Part shown: positions 56,779-64,000 of the stretch, one piece after another
How positions within the stretch are numbered: position 1 is the stretch's first letter
Layout of the letters: the number at the start of each line of letters is the position of its first letter
NCBI RefSeq assembly: GCF_014655955.1
Contig: NZ_BNBO01000005.1
Location: 220,998-284,997, forward strand
Direction: 5' to 3'
Length of the DNA: 64,000 bases
Source: Kitasatospora indigofera
GTDB lineage: Bacteria > Actinomycetota > Actinomycetes > Streptomycetales > Streptomycetaceae
Translations under genes and position numbers: made by a program
The notes under the pieces: generated by a model
Told to the model about the DNA's origin: nothing
The model's database searches: none
Seen by the model: the letters and a program-made list of their open reading frames with translations, nothing else

Positions 56779-58376
56779 GCGGCGGCCTCCGTGGCGGTGC
56801 GGGCGAGCGGGCGGGTCCAGACCTCGTCCAGTCCGCCGGAGGCGATCCGGTGGTGCTGCGCCGGATCCTGGCCGGGGTGGTCGAGCCGGCGGGCCATCCC
56901 CCGGGACTCGGTCCGGGCGAGCGCCGAGCGGTACATCCAGCGGGCGTTGGCGGTGAGTGCCGCCGCCTGCCGGGCCCGGACGGCGTCCGTGCCGGTGGCC
57001 CGCAGCCCGGCCCGCAGCCGCGCCCAGGTGTCGTCGAGCACGCTCAGCGCCCCGGTGAGGCCGTCCCCGTGCCGCAGGTAGTTCTTGTCGTACGGGAGCA
57101 CCTGGCGCTGGACGGCCGCGACGATCTCGCGGGCGTCCCCGCCGGGCCTGCCGCCGGGCGCCGCGGTGGGACGCAGCCCGGCCCGGCCGGCCGGGGCGAG
57201 CACCCGGCGATGGGCGCCGGGCCCGAGCGCGCGGGCGTACCCGGCGGCGCCCCGCCCGGCCCAGGTGCCCGAGGACATCGCCCAGGCCGCGTTGTGGCTG
57301 CCGCCGCCGGTGAAGCCCCCGCAGATCTCCTCCCGGGTGGCGGCGTCCCCCGCCGCGTACAGGCCGGGGACGGTGGTGCGGCAGTCGTCGCCCGCGATCC
57401 GGATGCCACCGGTGCCCCGCACGGTGCCCTCGGCGAGCAGGGTGACGGCGAAGCGGTCGGTGAACGGGTCGATGCCGAGCCGGTCGAAGGTCAGGAAGAA
57501 GTTCGGCTGGGCCAGGCGCATCGCGCGGCGGGCCGCCTCGTCGGCGCGGTCCAGCCGGCAGTACACCTTCTCCCCCGCCAGCAGCGAGCGGGCGATCACC
57601 GAGCGGCCGCCCTGGCTCGCCGCGCCCTCCAGCGCGGCGCCGTCCCCGGTGCTGAAGCTGGCGTAGGAGTAGAAGGCGGTCTTGGTGACCGAGGTGTGCT
57701 CCGGCGCGATGCCGTAGGCGTTGGAGAACTCCATCCCGGAGAGTTCGGCGCCCACCTCGGCCGCGTACAGGGCGCCGTCGCCGGTGTTGGTGTTCGTGCC
57801 GAGCGCCTTGCTGAGGAAGGCGCAGCCACCGGTGGCGAGCACCACGGCGCCCGCCCGCACCAGGAACGGGTGCCCGGCCTGCCGGCGCTGGCCTGCCGCA
57901 CCGGCGACCGATCCGTCGGCGGCGGTGAGCAGTTCGGTGACGGGACTGTGGTCGAGGATGCGGACACCCGCGCGCCGCACCCGGATCCGCATCCGGCGCA
58001 TGTACTCCGGGCCTTGCAGACCGGTCCGCAGCTGCCGGCCGTCCGGTCCGGTCGGAAAGGGGTAACTCCTGCTCTCCGCCAACTCGTTCATGTTGACGTA
58101 GGTCTGGTCGAGGACCCGGGCCATCCAGCGCCGGTCGGCCAGGTGACCGCCGAGCGCCTCCCGGCTCGCCATCGCCGCCTCGCGGAGCGCCGGCTCCGGG
58201 TCCACGTACCAGACCCCGGTGCCGCCGGCCGCCGTCGAGCCGCTGGTCCCGCAGTACCCCTTGTCGGCCAGGACGACGTCCGCACCGGCGCGTGCCGCGT
58301 CCAGCGCCGCCCAGGTGGCCGCCGGGCCGCCGCCGACCACCAGGACGTCGGCCGCGAACTCCTGCTGTGCACTCAC
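56775..58376 (-). CDS. FAD-dependent oxidoreductase, fumarate-reductase/AprA-like
   Basis: A 533-residue flavoprotein of the succinate dehydrogenase/fumarate reductase/AprA group. The FAD site is ADVLVVGGGPAATWAALDAA RAGADVVLADKG followed by GTSGSTAAGGTG; VVLATGGCAF and VPGLYAAGDAATREEICGGF then TGGGSHNAAWA are the later FAD motifs. It is too short to carry the full helical domain of SdhA. With the coupled AprB-like ferredoxin it forms a two-subunit redox enzyme embedded in a sulfonate operon. Its substrate is unknown: a sulfur oxyanion or an organosulfur intermediate is inferred. Confidence 0.85.
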   Translation of the reverse strand: MSAQQEFAADVLVVGGGPAATWAALDAARAGADVVLADKGYCGTSGSTAAGGTGVWYVDPEPALREAAMASREALGGHLADRRWMARVLDQTYVNMNELAESRSYPFPTGPDGRQLRTGLQGPEYMRRMRIRVRRAGVRILDHSPVTELLTAADGSVAGAAGQRRQAGHPFLVRAGAVVLATGGCAFLSKALGTNTNTGDGALYAAEVGAELSGMEFSNAYGIAPEHTSVTKTAFYSYASFSTGDGAALEGAASQGGRSVIARSLLAGEKVYCRLDRADEAARRAMRLAQPNFFLTFDRLGIDPFTDRFAVTLLAEGTVRGTGGIRIAGDDCRTTVPGLYAAGDAATREEICGGFTGGGSHNAAWAMSSGTWAGRGAAGYARALGPGAHRRVLAPAGRAGLRPTAAPGGRPGGDAREIVAAVQRQVLPYDKNYLRHGDGLTGALSVLDDTWARLRAGLRATGTDAVRARQAAALTANARWMYRSALARTESRGMARRLDHPGQDPAQHHRIASGGLDEVWTRPLARTATEAAA

Positions 58377-58386
58377 GTCACACCTC

Positions 58387-59376
58387 TCAACTGCCCAGCG
58401 GGGCGCGCCAGGCGGTGAACCGGCGCTCCAGCGCGACCAACAGCTGGTTGAAGACCAGCCCGATGACGGAGATCGTCACGATGCCCGCGTACATCTGCGG
58501 GATCGCGAAGTTGTACTGCGACGCGTTGATCAGGTAGCCCAGCCCGGCCTTGGCCCCCACCATCTCGGCGGCCACCAGCACCAGGATCGACACCGCCCCG
58601 GCGAGCCGGACACCGGTGAAGATCACCGGCACCGAGGCGGGCAGGATCACCTTCTGGAACAACCGGGGCGCGGAGAGGTCCAGCGAGCGGGCGAGCCGGA
58701 TCAGCGTCGGGTCCACGCTGCGCACCGCGCTGATGGTGTTGAGCAGGATCGGCCAGAGGCAGGCGTACAGCACGATCGAGATCTTGGACGTCTCGCCGAT
58801 GCCGAGGATCAGTACGAAGACCGGGAGCAGGGCGAGCGCCGCCGTGTTGCGGAACAGCTCCAGCAGCGGGCTCAGCAGGTCGGCCACCGGCCGGTACCAG
58901 CCGATCAACAGGCCGAGCGGCACGCCGATCGCCACCGCCAGGCCGAAGCCGCTCAGCGAACGGGTCAGGCTGGCCAGGGTGTTGTCGGCCAGCTGGCCGT
59001 TCTGCAGCAGCCCGTACCAGGCGTCCAGCACCTCGCTGAACGGCGGGAGGAAGGTCGGGTCCACCAGCTCGAAGCGCGGGGCGAGCTCCCAGAGCAGCAG
59101 CAGCGCGAGGATCGCCACGGACTTCGTGGCGGCGCTCAGCAGCAGACGGGCCGACCTCCGCAGCGGTCCCGGGCTCCGGGCCGGCGCCGGTGACCCGTTG
59201 GTGCCCGGGGCCCGGTCCACCGGCCCGGCGGGCGAAACCGGGGAGGACGCCGGGGCCGCCCCCGGGGCCGGCTCGGTGCCGGTGGTCCGGGCGGGGGCCG
59301 GCTCCGCCGCCGGCCGGGGTTCTGCGACGGCCGTCCGCGCGGCAACCGCGGGGCGCGGGTTCAGGTCGGTGCTCAT
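58387..59376 (-). CDS. ssuC: ABC transporter permease, SsuC-like (sulfonate/taurine)
   Basis: A 329-residue permease. Residues 1-75 are an Ala/Pro-rich cytoplasmic tail, unusually long for the family; about six membrane helices follow. LASLTRSLSGFGLAVAIGVP and the EAA loop AARSLDLSAPRLFQKVILPA-type segment (IRLARSLDLSAPRLFQKVIL) identify the nitrate/sulfonate/bicarbonate BPD family. The ATG overlaps the ssuB stop (ATGA). Next is the flavoprotein, 10 bases downstream. Confidence 0.88.
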   Translation of the reverse strand: MSTDLNPRPAVAARTAVAEPRPAAEPAPARTTGTEPAPGAAPASSPVSPAGPVDRAPGTNGSPAPARSPGPLRRSARLLLSAATKSVAILALLLLWELAPRFELVDPTFLPPFSEVLDAWYGLLQNGQLADNTLASLTRSLSGFGLAVAIGVPLGLLIGWYRPVADLLSPLLELFRNTAALALLPVFVLILGIGETSKISIVLYACLWPILLNTISAVRSVDPTLIRLARSLDLSAPRLFQKVILPASVPVIFTGVRLAGAVSILVLVAAEMVGAKAGLGYLINASQYNFAIPQMYAGIVTISVIGLVFNQLLVALERRFTAWRAPLGS

Positions 59377-60197
59377 ACGTGGCTGACCTCTCTCTCCAAC
59401 TGCTGTGCGCGGCTGACCTCGTCGTGCAGCAGGCTCCAGATCTGGTGGCGGTAGCGGGCGAACTCCGGGCTGGAGCGCAGGTCCTGGCCGGTCGCGCGCT
59501 CGCCCAGGTCGATCGGGACGACCTCCTTCACCCGGCCCGGACGCGAGGTCAGCACCGCGACGCGGCCGCCCAGGTAGACCGCCTCCTCGATGCCGTGGGT
59601 GATGAACACGACGGTCTTGCCAGTCCGTTGCCAGATCCGCAGCAGTTCGTCCTGCAGCGACTCGCGGGTCTGCGCGTCGAGCGCCGCGAACGGCTCGTCC
59701 ATCAGCAGGACGGCCGGGTCGTACGCGAGGCTGCGGGCGATCGCGACCCGCTGCTTCATCCCGCCGGAGAGTTCGTGCGGGTGGCGGTCCTCGAAGCCGG
59801 TGAGACCGACCAGGTCGAGGTACTCCCGTGCTCTGGCCGCCCGCCGGCGCCTCGGCACGCCGGTGGCCTCCAGGCCGAACTCCACGTTGCCCTGGGCCGT
59901 CCGCCACGGCAGCAGCGCGTACTGCTGGAAGACGATGCTGCGGTCGACCCCCGGGCCGGTCACCGGCCGGCCGTCGAGCAGGATCTCGCCGGAGGTCGGC
60001 GCCGTCAGGCCGCCGAGGAGATCCAGCAGGGTGGACTTGCCGCACCCGCTCGGGCCGACCACCGTCAGGAACTCGCCCTTGGCGACGTCGAGTCCGACCG
60101 AGTCGAGGGCGGTGAACCCGGCGGGCCTGCGGTCCCCGGCCCGCCCCCGGACGGGGAAGGTCTTGGTGACCTGACGAAAGCTGATGTGCGCGGTCAT
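59373..60197 (-). CDS. ssuB: ABC transporter ATPase, SsuB-like
   Basis: A 274-residue ATPase with Walker A GPSGCGKSTLLDLLGG, Q-loop VFQQYALLPWRTAQGNV, signature LSGGMKQRVAIARSLAYDP, Walker B AVLLMDEPFAALD and H-loop ITHGIEEAV, typical of the SsuB/TauB group (QYALLPWxT). Energises sulfonate import with SsuC and the lipoprotein binding protein. Seven bases separate it from ssuA. Confidence 0.92.
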   Translation of the reverse strand: MTAHISFRQVTKTFPVRGRAGDRRPAGFTALDSVGLDVAKGEFLTVVGPSGCGKSTLLDLLGGLTAPTSGEILLDGRPVTGPGVDRSIVFQQYALLPWRTAQGNVEFGLEATGVPRRRRAARAREYLDLVGLTGFEDRHPHELSGGMKQRVAIARSLAYDPAVLLMDEPFAALDAQTRESLQDELLRIWQRTGKTVVFITHGIEEAVYLGGRVAVLTSRPGRVKEVVPIDLGERATGQDLRSSPEFARYRHQIWSLLHDEVSRAQQLEREVSHV

Positions 60198-60204
60198 CGT
60201 CGGC

Positions 60205-61263
60205 TCAACTCCTGGCGGCGGTGGGCGAGGCGGCCGAGTAGCCGTTGAACTGGTTGGTGTAGAGATCGGCCGCCTTGACCTGACCTGGCTTGATGTTACC
60301 GTGGGCGGTCAGCCAGTCGATCCAGAGCTGGAAGGTCTGGTCCGTGATCCGGCCGCCGGGTTCGGCGACGCCGAAGGACTTCCAGTACTGCAGCGCCGCG
60401 ACGTCCTCGTTCCGGCCGCGCCGCCTGATGATGTCCGTACTGCGGGCGATCACCTCCTCGCGCGGCGTCGCCCTGGCCCACTCGATCGCCTTGGCGACGC
60501 CCGTCACGAACACCTTCGAGGTGTTCGGGTTCTGCTTGAGGAACTTGTTGGTCAGTACGTACGTGCCGGCGCTGAAGGCGCCCAGCAGGTCGAAGTCGCT
60601 GAACAACGGCCTGATCCCACCCGCCGCCAGCGCCTTGTCGCGCAGGACGCCACCCAGCGAGGCGACCTCGATCTGCTTCTGCCGCAACGACTGCTCGGTG
60701 TTGACCGGTGGCACGACGATCCGCTCGACCCGGCCCAACTCCGGTGCGGCGAAGCCGTTCCTCTGCAGGTAGGTGTCGAGCACCGCCTCGACGTGGGCGC
60801 CGAGCGTGTTCATCCCGACCTTCTTGCCGACCAGGTCCCGCGCGGAGCGGATCGGGCTGTCCTCCAGCACGTAGTAGCCGTTGTAGGAGGCGGCGTCGAC
60901 GCCGTAGTAGCTGATCGCCGCCTTCACCGGCGCCCCGGCCGCGATCAGCTTCACGACGGCGCCGTTGAACGCCCCGCCGAAGTCGGTCTGCCCGGTCGCC
61001 GCCGACTGGATGTCCTGCGGGCCGCTGATCGTGTTGCCCACCCACTCCAGCTTCACGTCTTCGAAGTAGCCGAGGTCCTCGGCGAGTTCGGGCAAGGTCA
61101 CCTGCCCCACCCAGCCCTGGTAGCGGAGCTTCTTCGTCTCGGCCCCGCCACCGTCCGCCGCGGTCGCCCGGCCGCAGGCGGCGGCCGCCGCCGCGACCGC
61201 GGCCAGCGCGAGGAACTGGCGTCGGGAGGTGGGCCGGGAAGCAGGCCATGGGGTCACGGGCAT
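60205..61263 (-). CDS. ssuA: ABC transporter substrate-binding lipoprotein, SsuA-like
   Basis: A 352-residue extracytoplasmic protein. The N-terminus has a twin arginine (TSRRQFLALAAVAAAAAACG) and a lipobox ending at Cys, so it is a Tat-exported lipoprotein candidate. KLRYQGWVGQVTLPELAEDL GYF, TDFGGAFNGAVVKLIAAGAP and LVGKKVGMNTLGAHVEAVLD are characteristic of the SsuA/NrtA/TauA family. The ATG (MPVTPWPAS) is preferred over the longer frame. First structural gene of the operon; a 330-base untranslated leader with a leader peptide precedes it. Confidence 0.9.
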   Translation of the reverse strand: MPVTPWPASRPTSRRQFLALAAVAAAAAACGRATAADGGGAETKKLRYQGWVGQVTLPELAEDLGYFEDVKLEWVGNTISGPQDIQSAATGQTDFGGAFNGAVVKLIAAGAPVKAAISYYGVDAASYNGYYVLEDSPIRSARDLVGKKVGMNTLGAHVEAVLDTYLQRNGFAAPELGRVERIVVPPVNTEQSLRQKQIEVASLGGVLRDKALAAGGIRPLFSDFDLLGAFSAGTYVLTNKFLKQNPNTSKVFVTGVAKAIEWARATPREEVIARSTDIIRRRGRNEDVAALQYWKSFGVAEPGGRITDQTFQLWIDWLTAHGNIKPGQVKAADLYTNQFNGYSAASPTAARS

Positions 61264-61302
61264 GGGAGGTCCTTTGCGGGGTCGGCAGGGTACGCCGACG
61301 GG

Positions 61303-61324
61303 GACGGGCAGCAGGCTGCCCGTC
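61303..61324 (-). promoter_or_regulatory. Hairpin in the ssu leader
   Basis: gacgggcagc (61303-61312) and gctgcccgtc (61315-61324) form a perfect 10-bp stem 40 bases upstream of the ssuA start and about 190 bases after the leader peptide stop. It may be an attenuator or an RNA structure that controls ssuA translation. Confidence 0.5.
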
Positions 61325-61511
61325 ACGCGGCGAGGCCGGGGTGAACGGCCGGTGGTGGACGGAGCACCCGGCGGAGCAGGGCCGGGGCGGGGCCAGGAGG
61401 ACGGCACGGCCGGGTACGGCGACAGCCCGGAACGGTGACTGTGCCGGTGGGGCGGCCGTGCCGGTTCAGGCCGACAGGTGAGAGTGGCGCGTCAGCGCGA
61501 AGGAGCGCCGG

Positions 61512-61595
61512 TCAGTGGCAGACAGCACAGATGGCGCTCGCGTGACGTCGCAGATCGACGTGCAGGCGGCCCACAAGGCGCTCGGATTGGCTCAC
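61512..61595 (-). CDS. Leader peptide of the ssu operon (27 aa)
   Basis: A 27-residue peptide beginning VSQSERLVGRLHVDLRRHAS and ending AICAVCH. The RxHVDLxRxASAxC core is that of the putative leader peptides found before sulfur, cysteine and methionine genes in Streptomyces and relatives, which end in cysteines. A promoter TTGACC-N17-CAGGCT (61631-61603 on the minus strand) would start transcription within a base or two of the GTG, making it leaderless. Ribosome stalling at the terminal cysteine codons when cysteinyl-tRNA is scarce could switch the downstream leader RNA and so control ssuA-ssuB-ssuC. Too short for ordinary gene finders. Confidence 0.8.
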   Translation of the reverse strand: MSQSERLVGRLHVDLRRHASAICAVCH

Positions 61596-61602
61596 GTCCG
61601 AC

Positions 61603-61631
61603 AGCCTGGCAGCTGCCTCGGACCGGGTCAA
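61603..61631 (-). promoter_or_regulatory. Predicted ssu operon promoter
   Basis: On the minus strand TTGACC (61631-61626) and CAGGCT (61608-61603) are 17 bases apart. The expected start of transcription coincides with the leader peptide GTG at 61595. Confidence 0.7.
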
Positions 61632-61680
61632 CGAATGTTCATGCACCGGAAGAAACCTGCCTCGGGCGCCGCGGAGGGTG

Positions 61681-62811
61681 CTACGCGCCCTGGCAGTGCG
61701 CCGCGTCGGTGCCGCCGGTGGCGGTGCCCGTCGCGGTACCGGTGGTGGCTGCCGCGGTGGGCTCGACGGTGGCGGCGGCCGGCTCCGGAGAGGCCGGACC
61801 CGCGGGTGAGCCCGCGAGCCCGCCCGCCGTCGCAACGGGCGGCGTACCGGGCGACGAGCCGTCCCCGGCGGCAGCGGCTGCCGCCAACCGGACCCGGAGC
61901 GAGTCCGCGGCGGTGAAGAACTCCGGCCGCACCAGGCTCTCCCGCTGCGACTTCGGGCCGCCCGGGAGCGCCGTCGTCGCATCGGCGAGGCGGTGCACGG
62001 CCAACGCCACCAGCCGGGTACCGGCCTGCTGGACCGTGATCTCCTCGATCTCGACCGGCCCCTGGGCACGCTTCCACGTCTGGACGGCGATCACGTCGGT
62101 CGAGCAGAACAGGGCGGTCACCCCCGCGGATCCGCACTCCATCGAGGCTCGCAGGCGTTCGGCCGCCCGGCCGGCCTCCACCGCCGTGGGGAACGCCAGC
62201 ACGTACTCGGCGGCGGCGGCCCCGTAACCGCCGAAGTCCGAGTAGGAGCGCCCCGACAGGCTGGTGGCTCCGACCGAACCCGCCACCCGCCCCAGGCAGG
62301 TGGCCGCCCGGCCGGCGTCGTCCGCCTGGGCCGACGGGCTCCCGGAGGGCGTACTCGTCGCGCCGACGGCCGGGCCGTCCCCGGCGGCCACGCCGTCCAC
62401 CGTGCTCTCGTCCTTCAGCAGCCAGGGGCCGTAGGCGCCCTCGGCGACCGGCAGGTCCTCGGTGGGCAGGAGCAGATCGAAGTCGGTACGGCTCTCCTGA
62501 CCGGGCATCGGTATCTCGGCAGCGATCCGCCGGTCGGCCGCCGAGGCCCCGGCGCTCCCTTCGGGCGGCACCGGCAGGAGCCCCCGGACGCCCCACAGCG
62601 CGAGTGCGGCAACCGCGCAGCCCACGCCCAGCACGGCCCGGCGACGCTGCCGGCGGCGTGCGGCCGCTCGGCGGACCCACTGGGCCGTGACCGGTGGCTG
62701 CACCGTCGTCGTCACCTCGCTGCGCAGGGTGTCGAAGAGCTGCTCCAGCCGGGCGTTGCCGATCCCGGACGGTTCGGACCGGCCCATCCTTCTCAGTGAT
62801 CTGTCACGCAT
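61681..62811 (-). CDS. Single-span membrane protein coupled to sigma factor (putative anti-sigma)
   Basis: A 376-residue protein with a cytoplasmic N-terminus (about 1-58, with RRAAARRRQRRRAV), one membrane helix (VLGVGCAVAALALWGVRGLL), an extracellular domain and a long Ala/Thr/Gly/Pro tail ending in cysteine. The frame starts 8 bases inside the sigma-factor gene end, the usual layout for sigma/anti-sigma pairs. No HxxxCxxC zinc anti-sigma motif is visible, so function as a regulator is inferred from position only. The tail may be a cell-wall-spanning linker. Confidence 0.65.
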   Translation of the reverse strand: MRDRSLRRMGRSEPSGIGNARLEQLFDTLRSEVTTTVQPPVTAQWVRRAAARRRQRRRAVLGVGCAVAALALWGVRGLLPVPPEGSAGASAADRRIAAEIPMPGQESRTDFDLLLPTEDLPVAEGAYGPWLLKDESTVDGVAAGDGPAVGATSTPSGSPSAQADDAGRAATCLGRVAGSVGATSLSGRSYSDFGGYGAAAAEYVLAFPTAVEAGRAAERLRASMECGSAGVTALFCSTDVIAVQTWKRAQGPVEIEEITVQQAGTRLVALAVHRLADATTALPGGPKSQRESLVRPEFFTAADSLRVRLAAAAAAGDGSSPGTPPVATAGGLAGSPAGPASPEPAAATVEPTAAATTGTATGTATGGTDAAHCQGA

Positions 62812-63565
62812 GGGTGGTCAGCTCCGCCGCGTCCACCGGCCGCTCCGCCTCTGCCAGGACGCCCGGCCGGTCCAGGTCCGCAGCGGCCCGGCCGTCCGGC
62901 ACCGGGGCCGGCTCCGCCACCCGGACGGCCTGGGCCGGCACCCGCCTCGCCCCAGCCACCGACTGACCCGACTGCCCTGCCTGCCCTGGCTGCCCTGGCT
63001 GCCCCGATTGCACCGGGTTCTCCGGCACCGGGCGGAACGCGTCACGCCCCGCCTCCCGTACGGGGTGACCCGCCTCGGCCGGCTCCTCGCCGAGCAGCAG
63101 GGCGAGGGCCTGCCGGCCCCGGTGCAGACGCGCCTTCACCGTGCCCACCGGAACGCCGGCCTCAGCGGCAATCTCGGCCACCGACCTGCCGCCCATGTGA
63201 TGCAGGACCAGCGCCGACCGCTGGGCCTCCGGCAACTTCCGCAGTGCTTCCACCAGAGCCACCGTGTCCGGCCCCGGGCCGGCGATCGGCCCGACCGGCC
63301 CGTGCCGGATCCAGCTCCGTACCGCCGTCCGCGCCCGTCGCCAGCGGCTGATCGCCACCCGCTGCCCGGTCAGCCGGACCCAGGCCACCGGATTGTCATG
63401 GGTACTGACCTGGTGCCAGCGGTCCCAGGCCCGGACGAAGGCCTCCTGGGCCGCGTCCTGCGCCTCCCCCAGATCACCGGTCATGGCGTACAGGTGGGCG
63501 ACGAGCTGACCGTACGAGGCCTCGTAGAAGGAATTGAAATCCTCGGAACCGCCGGAACCGCCCAT
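62804..63565 (-). CDS. RNA polymerase sigma factor, SigE family, with long C-terminal extension
   Basis: A 253-residue sigma factor. Region 2 is FNSFYEASYGQLVAHLYAMT, GDLGEAQDAAQEAFVRAWDR W; region 4 is LRKLPEAQRSALVLHHMGGR SVAEIAAEAGVPVGTVKARLHRGR. After about residue 170 an extension of 80 residues follows, with QSGQPGQPGQAGQSGQS repeats, unusual for the family and perhaps a protein-binding tail. The ATG has GGTGGGGG upstream. It ends within the membrane-partner gene by an 8-base overlap. Confidence 0.87.
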   Translation of the reverse strand: MGGSGGSEDFNSFYEASYGQLVAHLYAMTGDLGEAQDAAQEAFVRAWDRWHQVSTHDNPVAWVRLTGQRVAISRWRRARTAVRSWIRHGPVGPIAGPGPDTVALVEALRKLPEAQRSALVLHHMGGRSVAEIAAEAGVPVGTVKARLHRGRQALALLLGEEPAEAGHPVREAGRDAFRPVPENPVQSGQPGQPGQAGQSGQSVAGARRVPAQAVRVAEPAPVPDGRAAADLDRPGVLAEAERPVDAAELTTHA

Positions 63566-63697
63566 ATCCCCCACCTTCCTGCCCACCCCGCGAAGTGGCC
63601 CGTACGAACTGGACTGGACCAACCGGTGATCCGCCCATCCTGCCTGCCCGATCACCCCCGGGCAACCAGGCCAAACCGTACCGGTCCGGAAACGCAG

Positions 63698-63728
63698 AAA
63701 AGCCCCGCCGGTTACCCGGCAGGGCTTC
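63698..63728 (-). terminator. rRNA operon terminator
   Basis: On the minus strand GAAGCCCTGCCGGGTAA pairs with CCGGCGGGGCTTTTC, a 12-13 bp stem with one mismatch, a GTAA loop and a short T run. It starts 13 bases beyond the 5S rRNA and is one of few here with a T tract. Confidence 0.85.
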
Positions 63729-63740
63729 TCCACAATGATT

Positions 63741-63859
63741 GTTCGGCGGCGTCCTACTCTCCCACAGGGTCCCCCCTGCAGTACCATCGGCGCTGTAAGG
63801 CTTAGCTTCCGGGTTCGGAATGTAACCGGGCGTTTCCCTCACGCTATGACCACCGAAAC
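63741..63859 (-). rRNA. rrf: 5S ribosomal RNA
   Basis: The minus strand reads GTTTCGGTGGTCATAGCGTG at the 5' end and ends GGAGAGTAGGACGCCGCCGAAC. The terminal helix GTTTCGG/CCGAAC, the CCCGGTTACATTCCGAACCC loop and GATGGTACTGCAGGGGGGAC are canonical Streptomyces 5S features. Length is about 119 bases. The ends may be off by one or two bases. Confidence 0.95.
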
Positions 63860-63950
63860 ACTATGAAACTGTCACCGCACCGCAGGTCCCGTGGCCCGGG
63901 ACATGCGGGGTCGTTGTTTCAGAACAACACAGTGGACGCGAGCAACTGAG
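63860..63950 (-). other. 23S-5S rRNA spacer
   Basis: About 91 bases separate 23S and 5S rRNA. It holds the partly complementary ccgcaggtcccgtggcccgg and gggacatgcgg segments that would fold during rRNA processing. No tRNA is present. Confidence 0.7.
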
Positions 63951-64000
63951 GACAAGCCCTCGGCCTATTAGTACCGGTCAGCTCCACCCCTTACAGGGCT
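63951..64000 (-). rRNA. rrl: 23S ribosomal RNA, 3' end only
   Basis: The minus strand starting at the window edge reads AGCCCTGTAAGGGGTGGAGC then TGACCGGTACTAATAGGCCG AGGGCTTGTC, the well-known 3' terminus of actinobacterial 23S rRNA. The remaining gene lies outside the window. The exact 3' end is approximate. Confidence 0.93.

Overview
The window is a high-G+C actinobacterial chromosome segment, most probably from the Streptomycetaceae (Streptomyces or Kitasatospora). Supporting signs are the near-universal G/C third codon positions, many GTG and some TTG starts, a Rv2466c-type mycothiol-dependent nitroreductase, SigE-family sigma factors paired with membrane proteins, a DasR/chitinase-type direct repeat before a GH18 chitinase, and 5S/23S rRNA sequence of Streptomyces type at the right edge. 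It is mainly core chromosome. I see no insertion sequence, prophage, integrase or CRISPR array.

Layout. 1-5.4 kb: 5' end of trigger factor, an MFS exporter, tRNA-Pro(TGG), tRNA-Gly(TCC) and small conserved proteins. 6-9 kb: PP2C/SpoIIE phosphatase, RpiB-type isomerase and BioY. 9.3-15.7 kb: amino-acid permease, mycothiol nitroreductase, aminopeptidase N and a secreted chitinase. 15.9-22.4 kb: aconitase with an unusually rich upstream operator region, a pair of divergent membrane-protein genes, an orphan PIN/VapC protein and a catabolic-type ornithine carbamoyltransferase with ARG boxes. 22.5-26.9 kb: the two-gene Pnkp/Hen1 RNA repair operon, divergent from dapD. 28-35.7 kb: DUF6099 protein, AAA ATPase-MazG operon, rRNA methyltransferase, two overlapping ATP-grasp ligases and a GNAT protein. 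35.8-40.1 kb: RHH antitoxin/Fic-like toxin pair, a three-gene ArsR operon, and a SigE-type sigma factor/membrane-protein pair with a secreted paralogue beside it. 40.2-50.5 kb: a potassium-related block (KimA-like permease, two TrkA-type RCK proteins, KdpDE two-component system) with an RNA methyltransferase, a DUF3159 protein and an OB-fold protein. 50.9-52.5 kb: a soluble Ser/Thr kinase fused to a long Scy/FilP-like coiled coil. 52.7-61.6 kb: an organosulfur/sulfonate cluster: ROK regulator, LLM flavin monooxygenase, and an opposing operon ssuA-ssuB-ssuC-flavoprotein-ferredoxin-tauD that is preceded by a leader peptide. 61.7-63.6 kb: a second SigE-type sigma factor with a membrane partner. 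63.7-64 kb: 5S rRNA and the 3' end of 23S rRNA, transcribed leftward.

How genes work together. Most convergent gene pairs are separated by long, nearly perfect hairpins that should terminate transcription in both directions. Many same-strand neighbours overlap by 1-4 bases (ATGA, GTGA, TTGA, TGATG), which indicates translational coupling. The least ordinary items are the kinase-coiled-coil fusion, the RNA repair operon, the leader peptide whose predicted promoter makes it leaderless, the stacked operators before acnA, the AAA-MazG and double ATP-grasp operons, and the Fic-like toxin that has lost its catalytic motif. Domain and family names come from reading the translations by eye. No database search was possible.
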